The position numbers and the translations under genes are program-made. This document shows positions 38,153 through 46,882 of a DNA stretch of 64,000 bases, in pieces. Numbering within the stretch: the first letter of the stretch is position 1; each line of letters begins with the position of its first letter. Under the pieces are notes generated by a model, which saw only the letters and a program-made list of their open reading frames with translations, was not told the origin of the DNA and did no database searches. The stretch is from Prochlorococcus marinus str. MIT 9313 (GTDB lineage Bacteria; Cyanobacteriota; Cyanobacteriia; PCC-6307; Cyanobiaceae): the NCBI RefSeq assembly GCF_000011485.1, contig NC_005071.1, forward strand, positions 1 to 64,000. The letters run 5' to 3'.

Positions 38153-39781
38153 GTGAAGTTCACGCCTAAATCGTCTTCCAGCTGTTATTTGGGTCTGACT
38201 GCGGCGGGTTTGGTCAAGGTGACGTTCCCTTTCGATGCGGTCACTCAGGCTCAGCTTCGCAAAGTGAGGCCTCGTGGAATTTGGCGTGGTACTCGCCAGG
38301 GCTGGGAATTTCCTTTGGTTGCGGCTCAACATTTGCAGAGGCAGTTTGGCTCACGTTTTTTGGTGCAGGATGACTTGGCTCAGTGGCTGAGTTGGTTCGA
38401 ACAGCCTTTGCCACCGATGCCGCCCCATCGCGATCTCGTGAGCTATGCAGACCTTGAGGTTGTTTTGACAGATGGTCGTAGACCTCTTCCGCATCAGTGC
38501 TCTGGAGCCCGTTGGTTGTTGGCGCGGCGCGGTGCAGTCTTGGCTGATGAAATGGGTCTTGGTAAGACTCTTACCTCTCTTTTGGCGGCTCGCGCGATGG
38601 TGAGATGTGCTGATGTACGGGTCATGGTGGTGGCGCCGGTGGGTCTTCATGACCACTGGCGTATCGAAGCTGCAAGTCTTGATTTGCCGGTGTGCATCCA
38701 TAGCTGGGCTCGTTTGCCTAGGGAATTGCCGGCGGCGGGAACGCTTCTGTTGGTGGATGAAGCGCATTTCGGCCAGTCCATCAAGTCAAGACGAACTCAG
38801 GCTCTTTTAAGGCTTGCGCGGCATCCGCGTTTAAGGGCTATTTGGTTACTCACCGGGACGCCGATGAAAAATGGTCGTCCTGATCAGCTTTATCCACTGC
38901 TGGCGGCCATTGATCATCCTTTGGCTCGAGATCAACGCAAGTTTGAAGAGCGTTTTTGTCAGGGTTACTGGCGAGATCAAGGTGGACAGCGACGCTGGCT
39001 TTCACGTGGTGCGAGTGATCTCGATGCTCTAGGGAAGCTCACACGGCCATTGGTTCTGCATCGACGCAAGCAGACTTTGCTTGGCTTGCCCCCAAAACGT
39101 CGTCAAGAGCATCGGGTTGTTCTTACAGAGTCAGAGTCTCGTGGTTTTGACCATCGTCTCGCTCTTGTCACTGACAACTATCGCCATCGTGTTCAGCAGG
39201 GTTTGGTGCGTTCAGATGCGGAATCGCTGGCGGTGCTTACGGCTTTGCGTCAGATTGCAGCGGAGTTCAAGCTGCCAGCAGTGGAGACTGTTGTGGCAGC
39301 ACTTCTTGCTGAGGGGCAAGCCGTTGTCCTTTTCAGCAGTTTTGTTGGTCCTTTGCTGCTTTTGCAGCAACGCTTAGGGGGTGAGTTGTTAACTGGGCGT
39401 CAGCGTCCAGGCCAGCGTCAAGAAGCTGTGAATCGTTTTCAATCAGGGATGAGTTCCCTTTTGTTGGCAACCTATGCAGTAGGCGGGCTTGGTTACACCT
39501 TGCATCGCGCTAGGCATGTGGTTTTGCTTGAACGTCACTGGACACCTGGTGATGTGGATCAGGCTGAGGATCGTTGCCATCGATTGGGGATGGATGGTGG
39601 ACTCACGAGTCACTGGTTCCAACTGGGTTTTGCAGATCAGCTGGTGGATTCTCTGATAGCAAGTAAGGCCGAGCGGATTGAGGTATTGCTTGGTTCTCGT
39701 CGTGTTGGACTCAAGCGTCAGCCTTTGCCAGTCATGTTGAGATGTTGCATGCAGGAGTCTTTACGCACGGTTAGTTCGTGA
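38153..39781 (+). CDS. SNF2-family ATPase with HARP-like N-terminus
   Basis: A 542-residue superfamily 2 DNA translocase. ATPase motifs: I ADEMGLGKTLTS (Lys138), II LLLVDEAHFGQS (DEAH at 202-205), III WLLTGTPMKNG, V ATYAVGGLGYTLHRARHVVL and VI DQAEDRCHRLGM. The first 80 residues contain VKVTFPFDAVTQAQLRKVRP and GTRQGWEFPLVAAQHLQRQF, a pattern resembling the HARP domain of SMARCAL1-type annealing helicases. That reading is from pattern memory and is moderate. The start is GTG at 38153. It converges on a lipoprotein-like gene with a 64-nt overlap and is divergent from the HNH gene. Confidence 0.88.
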   Translation: MKFTPKSSSSCYLGLTAAGLVKVTFPFDAVTQAQLRKVRPRGIWRGTRQGWEFPLVAAQHLQRQFGSRFLVQDDLAQWLSWFEQPLPPMPPHRDLVSYADLEVVLTDGRRPLPHQCSGARWLLARRGAVLADEMGLGKTLTSLLAARAMVRCADVRVMVVAPVGLHDHWRIEAASLDLPVCIHSWARLPRELPAAGTLLLVDEAHFGQSIKSRRTQALLRLARHPRLRAIWLLTGTPMKNGRPDQLYPLLAAIDHPLARDQRKFEERFCQGYWRDQGGQRRWLSRGASDLDALGKLTRPLVLHRRKQTLLGLPPKRRQEHRVVLTESESRGFDHRLALVTDNYRHRVQQGLVRSDAESLAVLTALRQIAAEFKLPAVETVVAALLAEGQAVVLFSSFVGPLLLLQQRLGGELLTGRQRPGQRQEAVNRFQSGMSSLLLATYAVGGLGYTLHRARHVVLLERHWTPGDVDQAEDRCHRLGMDGGLTSHWFQLGFADQLVDSLIASKAERIEVLLGSRRVGLKRQPLPVMLRCCMQESLRTVSS

Positions 39782-40131
39782 CGCACCATCGGATCAGCTG
39801 ACGTGCCTTGTTGATTCAGAAGCTTTAGGCCTTTGGAGACATCTTGACAAGCCAAATTGGTTTGGCCAAGCAGGGTGTAGATCAGTGACCGGTCGTTGAG
39901 TGGTTCAGGGTCGTTTTGATGTTGGTTCACTACGCTATTGCAGCGCAGTAGGGCTTGGTCGAGTCCTTTGAGGTCAAGATTTTCCAAGCAAGCTTGGGAC
40001 GAGATATTCGATTCAGCAGATGGATTGGTTGGTGCTGAGCGACTGTTGCAGCTAAGACCGGAAAGCAGCAATCCGCTCAGACATAGTTTGGCAAGGAAGC
40101 GAGGGAATTTAATAGCTGTAGTGCTGCTCAT
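39718..40131 (-). CDS. Secreted lipoprotein-like protein with TPR-like helices
   Basis: With the ATG at 40131 this is a 137-residue protein. An N-terminal hydrophobic segment ends in LSGLLLSGLSCNSR; the Cys could be lipidated, although the residue three places before it (Gly) does not fit a strict lipobox. The mature part has paired helices (LKGLDQALLRCNSVV and SLIYTLLGQTNLACQDVSKG) resembling TPR units. Function is unknown. It overlaps the SNF2 gene 3' end by 64 nt and its own start overlaps the end of the upstream DUF6554-like gene by 23 nt, suggesting coupled translation. Confidence 0.68.
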   Translation of the reverse strand: MSSTTAIKFPRFLAKLCLSGLLLSGLSCNSRSAPTNPSAESNISSQACLENLDLKGLDQALLRCNSVVNQHQNDPEPLNDRSLIYTLLGQTNLACQDVSKGLKLLNQQGTSADPMVRHELTVRKDSCMQHLNMTGKG

Positions 40132-40555
40132 GATCTGTACTTGAAGGAGTGGTGGTGTTGGTATTACCAGAGCTATAGGAGTCGATGACAGTCTCATCAC
40201 CACTTACTTGATCAGCTCCAGATGAAGAGCCTTTGTTACCTCCGTAGAGATCACCAAGGTATTGACCGCAGTTTGGATAATTGCTGGGTTCATTGACCAC
40301 TGCTTCAGTAATTAATACGGCAGCATGCTTTGGTGAGGTCTTGAAAAGGCTATTTCCCTGGCGTTTGATTAGGGCATAAGAGGCAGTCCAGCTCACCTCA
40401 TGGTTATTGCCATTACTACGCATGAAGCAGTAGATCTGGGCTCCTTTGCTTGCGGCATCAGTTGTTGCTGACTGGGCAGCTGTGGCAGAAAGACTGATTC
40501 CCACAAGGCCTAGCAGTGTGAGTGAAAGGGCAACTCGATTTCGATTTCGATTCAT
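40109..40555 (-). CDS. DUF6554-like secreted protein
   Basis: A 148-residue protein with a clear signal peptide (residues 1 to 27, LSLTLLGLVGISLSATAAQS). The mature part contains GAQIYCFMRSNGNNHEVSW and SLFKTSPKHAAVLITEAVV, then YPNCGQYLGDLYG; two cysteines could pair. I recall this pattern as DUF6554 of marine picocyanobacteria, function unknown. The C-terminus is Ser/Thr/Asn-rich. ATG 40555 is preferred to 40564 because the signal peptide then starts with basic residues. Confidence 0.72.
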   Translation of the reverse strand: MNRNRNRVALSLTLLGLVGISLSATAAQSATTDAASKGAQIYCFMRSNGNNHEVSWTASYALIKRQGNSLFKTSPKHAAVLITEAVVNEPSNYPNCGQYLGDLYGGNKGSSSGADQVSGDETVIDSYSSGNTNTTTPSSTDHEQHYSY

Positions 40556-40617
40556 CGCTTGCAAGTCAACACAGTATTGATCAACTTATCGATTGAAACT
40601 GTCCTGTCCAGGTTTAA

Positions 40618-41133
40618 TCAGGAATCAATGAGTCCTAATGGGGCCAATAGCTTCACCAGAAGCGGTAGTACCAAAAGTACGGTGATTAATCTCACAGCAT
40701 GCAGGGTGGCGACTGCAGCACCGACGCCGAATTCCGCACCTACCAGACTCATGCCACTGATGCCTCCTGGGGCAGCGCCGAGGAGAGAAACCACAGGGTC
40801 AATACCTAGTAATCGACTGCTCCAAAGACCGATCACTATCCCAGTAAGTACAAGGGTCAGAGTGATCAGTAGGGCTGGTTTCCAGAGGTTTTGCAGCTCC
40901 CCTAGGGAGCTTTTGGTCAGGCCGGTACCGATCACCGTGCCGATGGCGATTTCAATTGCGGTGCGTGTTCCTGAGGGCCATTCAGCAACATCAAGGCGAC
41001 CGGTCATGCTCACGAGCCCTGCACCTAAAAGAGCACCTGCAAGGGGTGCTGCTGGAATGCCAGTGCGCAATGTCAGCAGACCCAATGCTGTTCCTGCCAT
41101 GAGATAAATCAGTAACGTTGCCAGAGAAGGCAT
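40618..41133 (-). CDS. AbrB-like integral membrane protein
   Basis: A 171-residue hydrophobic protein with about five membrane segments. Sequence such as LLTLRTGIPAAPLAGALLGA and LLGAAPGGISGMSLVGAEFG is characteristic of the AbrB/ammonia-monooxygenase-like membrane family (Pfam AbrB, not the DNA-binding AbrB). Full-length members contain two such repeats in about 350 residues; this one carries a single repeat. Transport substrate unknown. The upstream region (41134-41254) is shared with a divergent small gene. Confidence 0.75.
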   Translation of the reverse strand: MPSLATLLIYLMAGTALGLLTLRTGIPAAPLAGALLGAGLVSMTGRLDVAEWPSGTRTAIEIAIGTVIGTGLTKSSLGELQNLWKPALLITLTLVLTGIVIGLWSSRLLGIDPVVSLLGAAPGGISGMSLVGAEFGVGAAVATLHAVRLITVLLVLPLLVKLLAPLGLIDS

Positions 41134-41254
41134 GGGATCGATTTGAAACAGTACAGATACTTTGAGCGCAAATGATTCTCCTCACCATCTGCCTAATGAC
41201 TTGAGCCTTTATTCCTCATGTGTTGTCATCGGGACAAAGTATTTGTTTGTGGCT

Positions 41255-41551
41255 ATGTCCTCGTCAGTTTCTTTTCGAATTACTCGTACTGCAGAAGACC
41301 TGGTTCAGACGATCACTGCTTTATCGCAGAGGCTCGTTAAATTGGAGCAGCGTCAGGAGGCTTTGGAGTTTCAGTTGAGACAGCAGAGCGAACCTCAGAG
41401 GATTCCCGCAGAGGAAATGGAGATGCTCGATGGGGTTGAGCAGCTTTTAAAAGAGTGCCAGGAACTTCTTGATAGTTCTGATCAAGCTGAGGATCAAGCC
41501 CGAGAAGAACCTCAGTCTTGGTCAGGGGAACCAGACACTCTTGCGGCATGA
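41255..41551 (+). CDS. Small coiled-coil protein, unknown
   Basis: With the ATG at 41255 this is 98 residues: MSSSVSFRITRTAEDLVQTI followed by a long heptad-like helix (LSQRLVKLEQRQEALEFQLR) and an acidic end. No enzymatic motif is seen. The open frame goes back to 41162 but that part is not protein-like. It opens a run of three small same-strand genes that look lineage-specific to marine picocyanobacteria. A role in oligomeric scaffolding is only a guess. Confidence 0.6.
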   Translation: MSSSVSFRITRTAEDLVQTITALSQRLVKLEQRQEALEFQLRQQSEPQRIPAEEMEMLDGVEQLLKECQELLDSSDQAEDQAREEPQSWSGEPDTLAA

Positions 41552-41588
41552 GGGTGGCATCGGGTGCACAATAAAAAGAAAGGCATCC

Positions 41589-41819
41589 ATGGCTTTAACC
41601 ATTTCTGCCTCTGGCAAAGCTGGGGTTACCAGCTCAGTATTTTCACCGTTAGTGAGATCTTCTATCAGACTTCAGGCCTTCCATGAGGGGGGGCATCAGC
41701 TCGAGAAGCTTGAATTTGCATTGGCTGTTGCCGCAACTCGTGGTGACCAGACTCGTGCGTCAGTCTTAAGAGCTCAGATCGAAACTATGGGAGGCAACAT
41801 TGAGGAGCCAGGAACCTGA
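41589..41819 (+). CDS. Small protein, unknown
   Basis: A 76-residue protein from the ATG at 41589, beginning MALTISASGKAGVTSSVFSP and ending in LRAQIETMGGNIEEPGT. I recall similar short proteins in marine picocyanobacteria, without function. It follows the coiled-coil gene by 37 nt. No signal peptide, membrane segment or metal motif is seen; the middle (HQLEKLEFALAVAATRGD) is helical. Confidence 0.55.
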   Translation: MALTISASGKAGVTSSVFSPLVRSSIRLQAFHEGGHQLEKLEFALAVAATRGDQTRASVLRAQIETMGGNIEEPGT

Positions 41820-41953
41820 TTTAGCCCCCTTATATTTTTTATACATATCAATTGGCTGATTTGGGCAACAACATTTGCTGTTTTGATGCTCGATATTGCT
41901 TGTACTAGACAATTCGCGTTAAACTTTCAATCAAGGGGTTCAGCTCAGCAGTC

Positions 41954-42178
41954 TTGACGTCTACTTTTTTGAGAACAACAGCGGGCACGAATTCCGCTTC
42001 TATTCAACGCGAGGTTTACTTGAAGGCCGCGAGTGGTTTTTTTGACCGAGCTTCTGCACAGGCTGAAGCGGGAGATTTTCAGGCTGCTGGCAGTTTGATT
42101 CTTAAGGCATTAGATCAGGAGCGTCGTGCAGGAGTGGTTGGCCCACAAGTTCTTCAATTAATCAAGCCCAGATCCTGA
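41954..42178 (+). CDS. Small helical protein, unknown
   Basis: A 74-residue protein starting at TTG 41954 (an ATG is not available). The sequence YLKAASGFFDRASAQAEAGD and FQAAGSLILKALDQERRAG looks like one helix-turn-helix TPR-type unit. It lies 134 nt after the previous small gene and is followed by a candidate terminator. Function unknown. Confidence 0.6.
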   Translation: MTSTFLRTTAGTNSASIQREVYLKAASGFFDRASAQAEAGDFQAAGSLILKALDQERRAGVVGPQVLQLIKPRS

Positions 42179-42200
42179 ATTTGCATTGAATAATGCTTTG

Positions 42201-42230
42201 AAGCCTATTCTCAATTAGGCAGGCTTTTTG
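42201..42230 (+). terminator. Possible terminator after the 74-residue gene
   Basis: AAGCCT (42201-42206) can pair with AGGCTT (42221-42226), followed by TTTTGGTTTG; an alternative inner stem GCCTA/TAGGC (42203-42207/42216-42220) also exists. It lies 23 nt after the stop. The stem is short, so confidence is limited. Confidence 0.4.
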
Positions 42231-42281
42231 GTTTGTTAAATATGAATGAGTATTCTATGAACCTTGATTAATCCTTTGATA

Positions 42282-42353
42282 AGCGGGTGACCGGATTCGA
42301 ACCGGCGACGTTCAGCTTGGGAAGCTGACATTCTACCACTGAATTACACCCGC
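42282..42353 (-). tRNA. tRNA-Gly (anticodon CCC)
   Basis: The reverse complement gives a complete cloverleaf. The acceptor GCGGGTG pairs with CACCCGC and is followed by a T discriminator. The D arm contains AGTGGTAGAAT. The anticodon stem is TCAGC/GCTGA with loop TTCCCAA, so the anticodon is CCC. The T arm is GCCGG-TTCGAAT-CCGGT. The 3' CCA is not encoded. It reads GGG glycine codons, usually a minor glycine tRNA. It lies between a small unknown gene and the aminotransferase gene, and no other tRNA adjoins it. Confidence 0.95.
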
Positions 42354-42401
42354 ATTTGATCAGTTTAGATCAGCTTTAGTTCGTTTTGTTGGCGAGCACT
42401 G

Positions 42402-43550
42402 TTATCTCAGAATTGCTGCTGCTGCTGCCAGGCCATCTCCCATGTTGCCTTTATGCAAGCCAAGAGATTGCAAGGTGGATTCGATGGCAGCTATGGCAGT
42501 GAGGATATCTCTATCACATACGAATCCAAGATGGCCGATACGGAAGACCTTCCCTTTTAGATGATCCTGTCCACCTGCTAGCAGGATGTCGAATTTCTCT
42601 TTGACAGTTTTGCGCAGTTGCTCTGCATCAATTCCCTCAGGTGCGACTGCGGTGATCGCTGGGCTGCCGTGTCCTTCAGCTGCATACAGTGGCAGGCAGA
42701 TGGCCTTCATGCCGGCCTGAGCGGCTGCGCGATGGCGAGCATGACGTTCAAAGATGGCTTCCAGTCCTTCTGACTGCATCATTCCCAGCGCAGATTCCAG
42801 TGCGAAGTAGAGATTCACAGCAGGGGTGAATGGATTGCTGTCTTGAGCGGCAGTTTTTCGGTATGGCCCCAGATCGAGATAAAACTTCGGTAGATCCGAT
42901 TGTTGATGCGCTTGCCAGGCTCGTTCACTCATGGCCACGAAGCTGAGACCTGGAGGCATCATGTATCCCTTTTGGGAACCGGAGGCAACCACATCTAGAC
43001 CCCAAGAATCCATGGGGACATTGCAGGCCCCAAGGCTTGTAACGCAATCAGCGATGGCTAGTGCTTTGCCATGAGTGCGGACATATTTGCTGATGGTTTC
43101 AAGGTCGTTAATGACCCCGGTTGAGGTTTCCGAGTGGGTGAGAATTACGGCTTTTATTGTTTTGCCATTATCTGCTTCCAGTGCTTTTTTGAAGGCTTCT
43201 GGGTCTAACGGTTGTCCCCAGTCTGCTTTTATCACTTGTACGTCCAGGCCGTAAGCCTTAGCCAGCTTTACCCAGCGCTGTCCAAACTTGCCGTTGTCGC
43301 CGCAGAGGACCTTGTCGCCGTAGCTGAGGGTATTGATGATTCCTGCTTCCATCGCAGCGGTACCGCTTCCAGTGATAACTAGAACATCTGCTTTGGTCTG
43401 ATGCAGCCAGCGCAGCTGCTCGGTGGTATGTCTAACGACGGCTTGAAACTCTCCACTGCGATGGCCGATGGGGTGGCGACCCATGGCTTTGAGTACTGTT
43501 TCGGGAACCGGTGTAGGACCCGGGATCATCAGGGTGAGTTTGTCCTGCAC
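42402..43550 (-). CDS. Class V aminotransferase (alanine/serine-glyoxylate type)
   Basis: A 382-residue PLP enzyme of fold type I, class V. The N-terminus IPGPTPVPETVLKAMGRHPI and the PLP-lysine block VASGSQKGYMMPPGLSFVAM are diagnostic. VITGSGTAAMEAGIINTLSY is the cofactor phosphate region. The family includes alanine-glyoxylate and serine-glyoxylate aminotransferases, and cyanobacterial members were once labelled soluble hydrogenase 42-kDa subunit. A role in photorespiratory glyoxylate metabolism is inferred. It is divergent from cbiD with about 84 nt between the chosen starts. Confidence 0.9.
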   Translation of the reverse strand: MQDKLTLMIPGPTPVPETVLKAMGRHPIGHRSGEFQAVVRHTTEQLRWLHQTKADVLVITGSGTAAMEAGIINTLSYGDKVLCGDNGKFGQRWVKLAKAYGLDVQVIKADWGQPLDPEAFKKALEADNGKTIKAVILTHSETSTGVINDLETISKYVRTHGKALAIADCVTSLGACNVPMDSWGLDVVASGSQKGYMMPPGLSFVAMSERAWQAHQQSDLPKFYLDLGPYRKTAAQDSNPFTPAVNLYFALESALGMMQSEGLEAIFERHARHRAAAQAGMKAICLPLYAAEGHGSPAITAVAPEGIDAEQLRKTVKEKFDILLAGGQDHLKGKVFRIGHLGFVCDRDILTAIAAIESTLQSLGLHKGNMGDGLAAAAAILR

Positions 43551-43634
43551 GGCCTAAGGCTTAGTAATGAACCATCCTCAAAAATACCTAAGCAAGGGTT
43601 TTTTATCGATCACGCCGATGCTGATTCAAGGGGG

Positions 43635-44786
43635 TTGACGCTCCCGGTTTGGGTCGCGGCTGCGGCCCGAGCTGCTACTGAAGCTTTGCTTGGCAGGCCT
43701 TTCAGTGCTTCTCAGTTGCTTGAATTGCCTGATCGCGACGAACCTTTGGCTGTTTCAGTCACCTCGGCAGCGGTTTTGGCTGGAGGTGAACAGGCTTTGG
43801 CAATCAGCCATTGCGATCCAGGTTCAGGTCTGGATCTCACAAGAGGTTTGGAGATTTGGGTGTGTGTTCAGTGGCAGGAGTTGGTTGATGATGAGTTGAA
43901 TGTTCATTCAGAAGCCTGGCTGAATCTCTTGGCAGGCAAGGGTGTTGGCACGCTGGGGTCCGGTGGAGAGGCGTGTGTGTCTCGATTTGCACGCGAGCTT
44001 TTGAGTCGTAATTTGTACCCCCTGGTGCCTTCGGGTCGAGGGTTGCAGTTGGAAGTTGTGTTGCCTAGGGGTAGAGATTTGGCAGCACGTACCAGTAATG
44101 CAGCTTTTGGGGTTGTGGATGGCTTGGCCTTGATTGGTACCCAGGCGGATGTGCAGGTCAGCGCCTCTCCTGATCAGTTGCAGCAGACCATTGAGCAACT
44201 ACGTCGGCAAAGTGCCGCTTCAGATTTTTGTGGAGCAATGACTTTGGTGATTGGTGAGAATGGTCTTGATCTAGCTCGACAGTTGGGGTTGGCTGCCCAG
44301 CCGCTCCTCAAGATTGGCAATTGGTTGGGGCCTGTCATCGTGGCCGCGGCAGAGGCTGGGGTGGAGCAATTGTTGTTGTTGGGGTATCACGGCAAGTTGG
44401 TGAAGTTGGCAGGGGGGATTTTTCATACTCATCACCATCTGGCAGATGGTCGTTTGGAGGTGCTTGCGGCCATGGCTGTGCGAGAAGGATTGCCGTTGGA
44501 TCTGATCCGGCAACTTGGCCAGGCTGATTCCATGGAGGCAGCATTGAAGATGCTGGAAGCTCAAGACCCAGAGCTGGTACGCAAGCTTTGGTATCGGCTG
44601 GCGGTAACAGTGGAGCATCGCAGTGCTGCCTACCTTGCCCGTTATGGCTCATGGTCGATAGCTATTGGGGCAGCTCTTTTCGATCGTCAGCGACGGTTGC
44701 GCTGGGCTGGTCCCCAAGGGTCTCAACAGTTGGCTGTCTTGGGAGTGACCCCTGAGGATTCACCGATAAGCCTTTCTCTACCCTGA
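43635..44786 (+). CDS. cbiD: Cobalt-precorrin-5B C1-methyltransferase
   Basis: CbiD methylates C1 of cobalt-precorrin-5B in anaerobic (early cobalt) corrin synthesis. The N-terminus LTLPVWVAAAARAATEALLG and the block PLLKIGNWLGPVIVAAAEAG, followed by LLLGYHGKLVKLAGGIFHTH, are typical. The start is inferred: a TTG at 43635 gives 383 residues, the family length. The frame is open upstream to 43401 but would overlap the divergent aminotransferase gene. Together with QueG, this fits an organism that makes a cobamide. guaA follows after 40 nt. Confidence 0.9.
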   Translation: MTLPVWVAAAARAATEALLGRPFSASQLLELPDRDEPLAVSVTSAAVLAGGEQALAISHCDPGSGLDLTRGLEIWVCVQWQELVDDELNVHSEAWLNLLAGKGVGTLGSGGEACVSRFARELLSRNLYPLVPSGRGLQLEVVLPRGRDLAARTSNAAFGVVDGLALIGTQADVQVSASPDQLQQTIEQLRRQSAASDFCGAMTLVIGENGLDLARQLGLAAQPLLKIGNWLGPVIVAAAEAGVEQLLLLGYHGKLVKLAGGIFHTHHHLADGRLEVLAAMAVREGLPLDLIRQLGQADSMEAALKMLEAQDPELVRKLWYRLAVTVEHRSAAYLARYGSWSIAIGAALFDRQRRLRWAGPQGSQQLAVLGVTPEDSPISLSLP

Positions 44787-44826
44787 ACGTTCTGTTGGTT
44801 GACTCCAGAGGAGCTTTTTCGCTGAT

Positions 44827-46413
44827 ATGTCCAATTCCCAGTCTGAAGGTAAGCGCCAGCCGGCAATCGTCATTCTCGATTTTGGCTCTCAGTATTCAGA
44901 GCTGATTGCCCGTCGGGTGCGAGAAACAGAGGTCTACTCATTGGTAATGAGCTATTGCACCTCAGCGGATGAGCTTCGCCAGCTTGCCCCGAAGGGCATC
45001 ATTTTGAGTGGCGGACCTAGCTCTGTGTATGCCGAGAGAGCGCCGCTTTGTGATCCGAACATTTGGGATTTGGGTATTCCTGTGCTTGGTGTCTGTTACG
45101 GCATGCAGTTAATGGTGCAGCAGCTGGGTGGTCGGGTGGAGGCTGCTATTGGCAAGGCTGAATACGGTAAGGCTCCCTTGCAGGTCGAGGACCCTAGGGA
45201 CCTTCTCACCAATGTTGAAAGTGGCTCCACGATGTGGATGAGCCATGGTGATGTGGTGAGGGATTTGCCTGAGGGGTTTGTGCGGCTTGCTCACACAGCC
45301 AATACTCCTGATGCGGCGGTTGCTGATCACAATCGTCAGTTTTATGGCGTTCAGTTTCACCCTGAGGTGGTGCACTCAAGCCATGGAATTGCTCTGATTC
45401 GAAACTTCGTTTACCACATTTGTGGTTGTGAGCCGAATTGGACGACCACTGCATTTATTGAAGAAGCGATTGCTCAGGTGCAGGCTCAGGTGGGTCAGAA
45501 AAGGGTCTTGCTTGCTTTGTCTGGAGGAGTTGATTCCTCAACCTTGGCTTTTCTATTAAAAAAGGCCATTGGAGATCAGCTCACGTGCATGTTTATTGAT
45601 CAGGGTTTTATGCGTAAAGGTGAGCCTGAATTCTTGATGGATTTCTTTGATCAAAAGTTCCATATCAATGTTGAATACATTAATGCTCGTCAACGCTTTA
45701 TTTCTAAGCTCAAGGGGATTATTGATCCTGAGGAAAAGCGCAAGATCATCGGCACGGAATTTATCAGGGTGTTTGAGGAGGAAAGCAATCGTCTCGGTCC
45801 CTTTGATTATCTTGCGCAGGGCACTCTTTATCCGGATGTGATCGAGAGTTCTGGTACCAACATCGACCCGAAAACCGGAGAGCGGGTGGCCGTGAAGATC
45901 AAGAGCCACCACAATGTGGGCGGTCTTCCCAAAGATTTGCAGTTCAAATTGGTGGAGCCACTTAGGCGATTGTTTAAGGATGAAGTGCGTAAGGTAGGCC
46001 GTGCTTTGGGGCTGCCTGAGGAGATTGTCCGCCGCCATCCTTTTCCTGGGCCAGGTCTGGCGATTCGTATCCTTGATGAAGTTAACGATGAAAAGCTCAA
46101 TTGCTTACGCGATGCTGACTTAATCGTGCGAGAGGAAATCCGTGAGGCGGGTTTATATCACGAGATTTGGCAGGCTTTTGCCGTATTACTACCGGTTCGC
46201 TCTGTCGGGGTAATGGGGGATAAACGCACCTATGCCTGGCCGATTGTGCTGCGATGTGTCTCCAGTGAGGACGGCATGACAGCGGATTGGTCGCGTTTAC
46301 CTCATGAACTTTTGGAGCGTATCTCCAATCGAATTGTCAATGAAGTGAGAGGTGTAAACAGGGTTGTGCTTGACATTACCAGTAAGCCTCCTGGAACGAT
46401 TGAGTGGGAATAG
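44827..46413 (+). CDS. guaA: GMP synthase (glutamine-hydrolysing)
   Basis: GuaA aminates XMP to GMP. The N-terminal class I glutaminase has Cys in [12 protein letters not shown] and the His-Glu pair in QFHPEVVHS. The ATP-pyrophosphatase has the P-loop [20 protein letters not shown], and the C-terminal dimerisation domain ends [13 protein letters not shown], the invariant family terminus. The length of 528 residues is standard. It follows cbiD by 40 nt; a 469-nt gap without a supported gene comes after it. Confidence 0.98.
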
Positions 46414-46882
46414 TTTAAGTATTAAATTTTTCTCTTCACCCTAAATTGCGGCTTCACGTTTTATTGGAGGTGATGCAGAGTTGCACATTCTGGTATCAGT
46501 TTTAAGAACTCTACGATTTTAGTTGGATTGAGAATGTTATTTATCTTGGCCTTTGATAAGCTTGCACTTTTCTTGTCAATTGTTGTTTGAATCAGTTTGT
46601 TTCATGCTGCTAATGATCAACTTTGACTTTCGCTTATTTGGCAATCATTGCCGATGTGTTGATGGTGACAAACATTAGATGATCTTTCTAGCGTCGAATC
46701 TTGTTCGCCAACCCTCTCTGCTCTAACTCGGCTGCATGAGCTCAAGTCATCTTCGAGAATGCTCTGCATCACTCAATCTTGTTGATTCGCACCCTTGAAG
46801 TGAAAGTCGACTCTGTTGAGGTGATCAGGGACTGGTGAAGCTCAGAATGACTCGATAACCTGGGCCACTGGCCTAGAGACTT
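46414..46882. other. Intergenic region between guaA and an unknown gene
   Basis: A stretch of 469 nt with no supported gene. The first half is AT-rich and the second half more balanced. Only short open frames occur, the longest I found being a 50-codon frame on the minus strand (46617-46769) with no recognisable features. No tRNA-like fold, strong hairpin or known small-RNA motif is evident by eye. A small RNA or a long leader of the downstream gene remains possible. Confidence 0.6.

Noticed and set aside
40559-41107. 182-codon plus-strand frame opposite the AbrB-like gene
   Set aside because: Pro/Thr/Arg-rich shadow; the minus strand gives a coherent membrane protein.
46617-46769. 50-codon minus-strand frame in the guaA downstream gap
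   Set aside because: Polar, no hydrophobic or conserved motif, no clear ribosome-binding site; about the length expected by chance.
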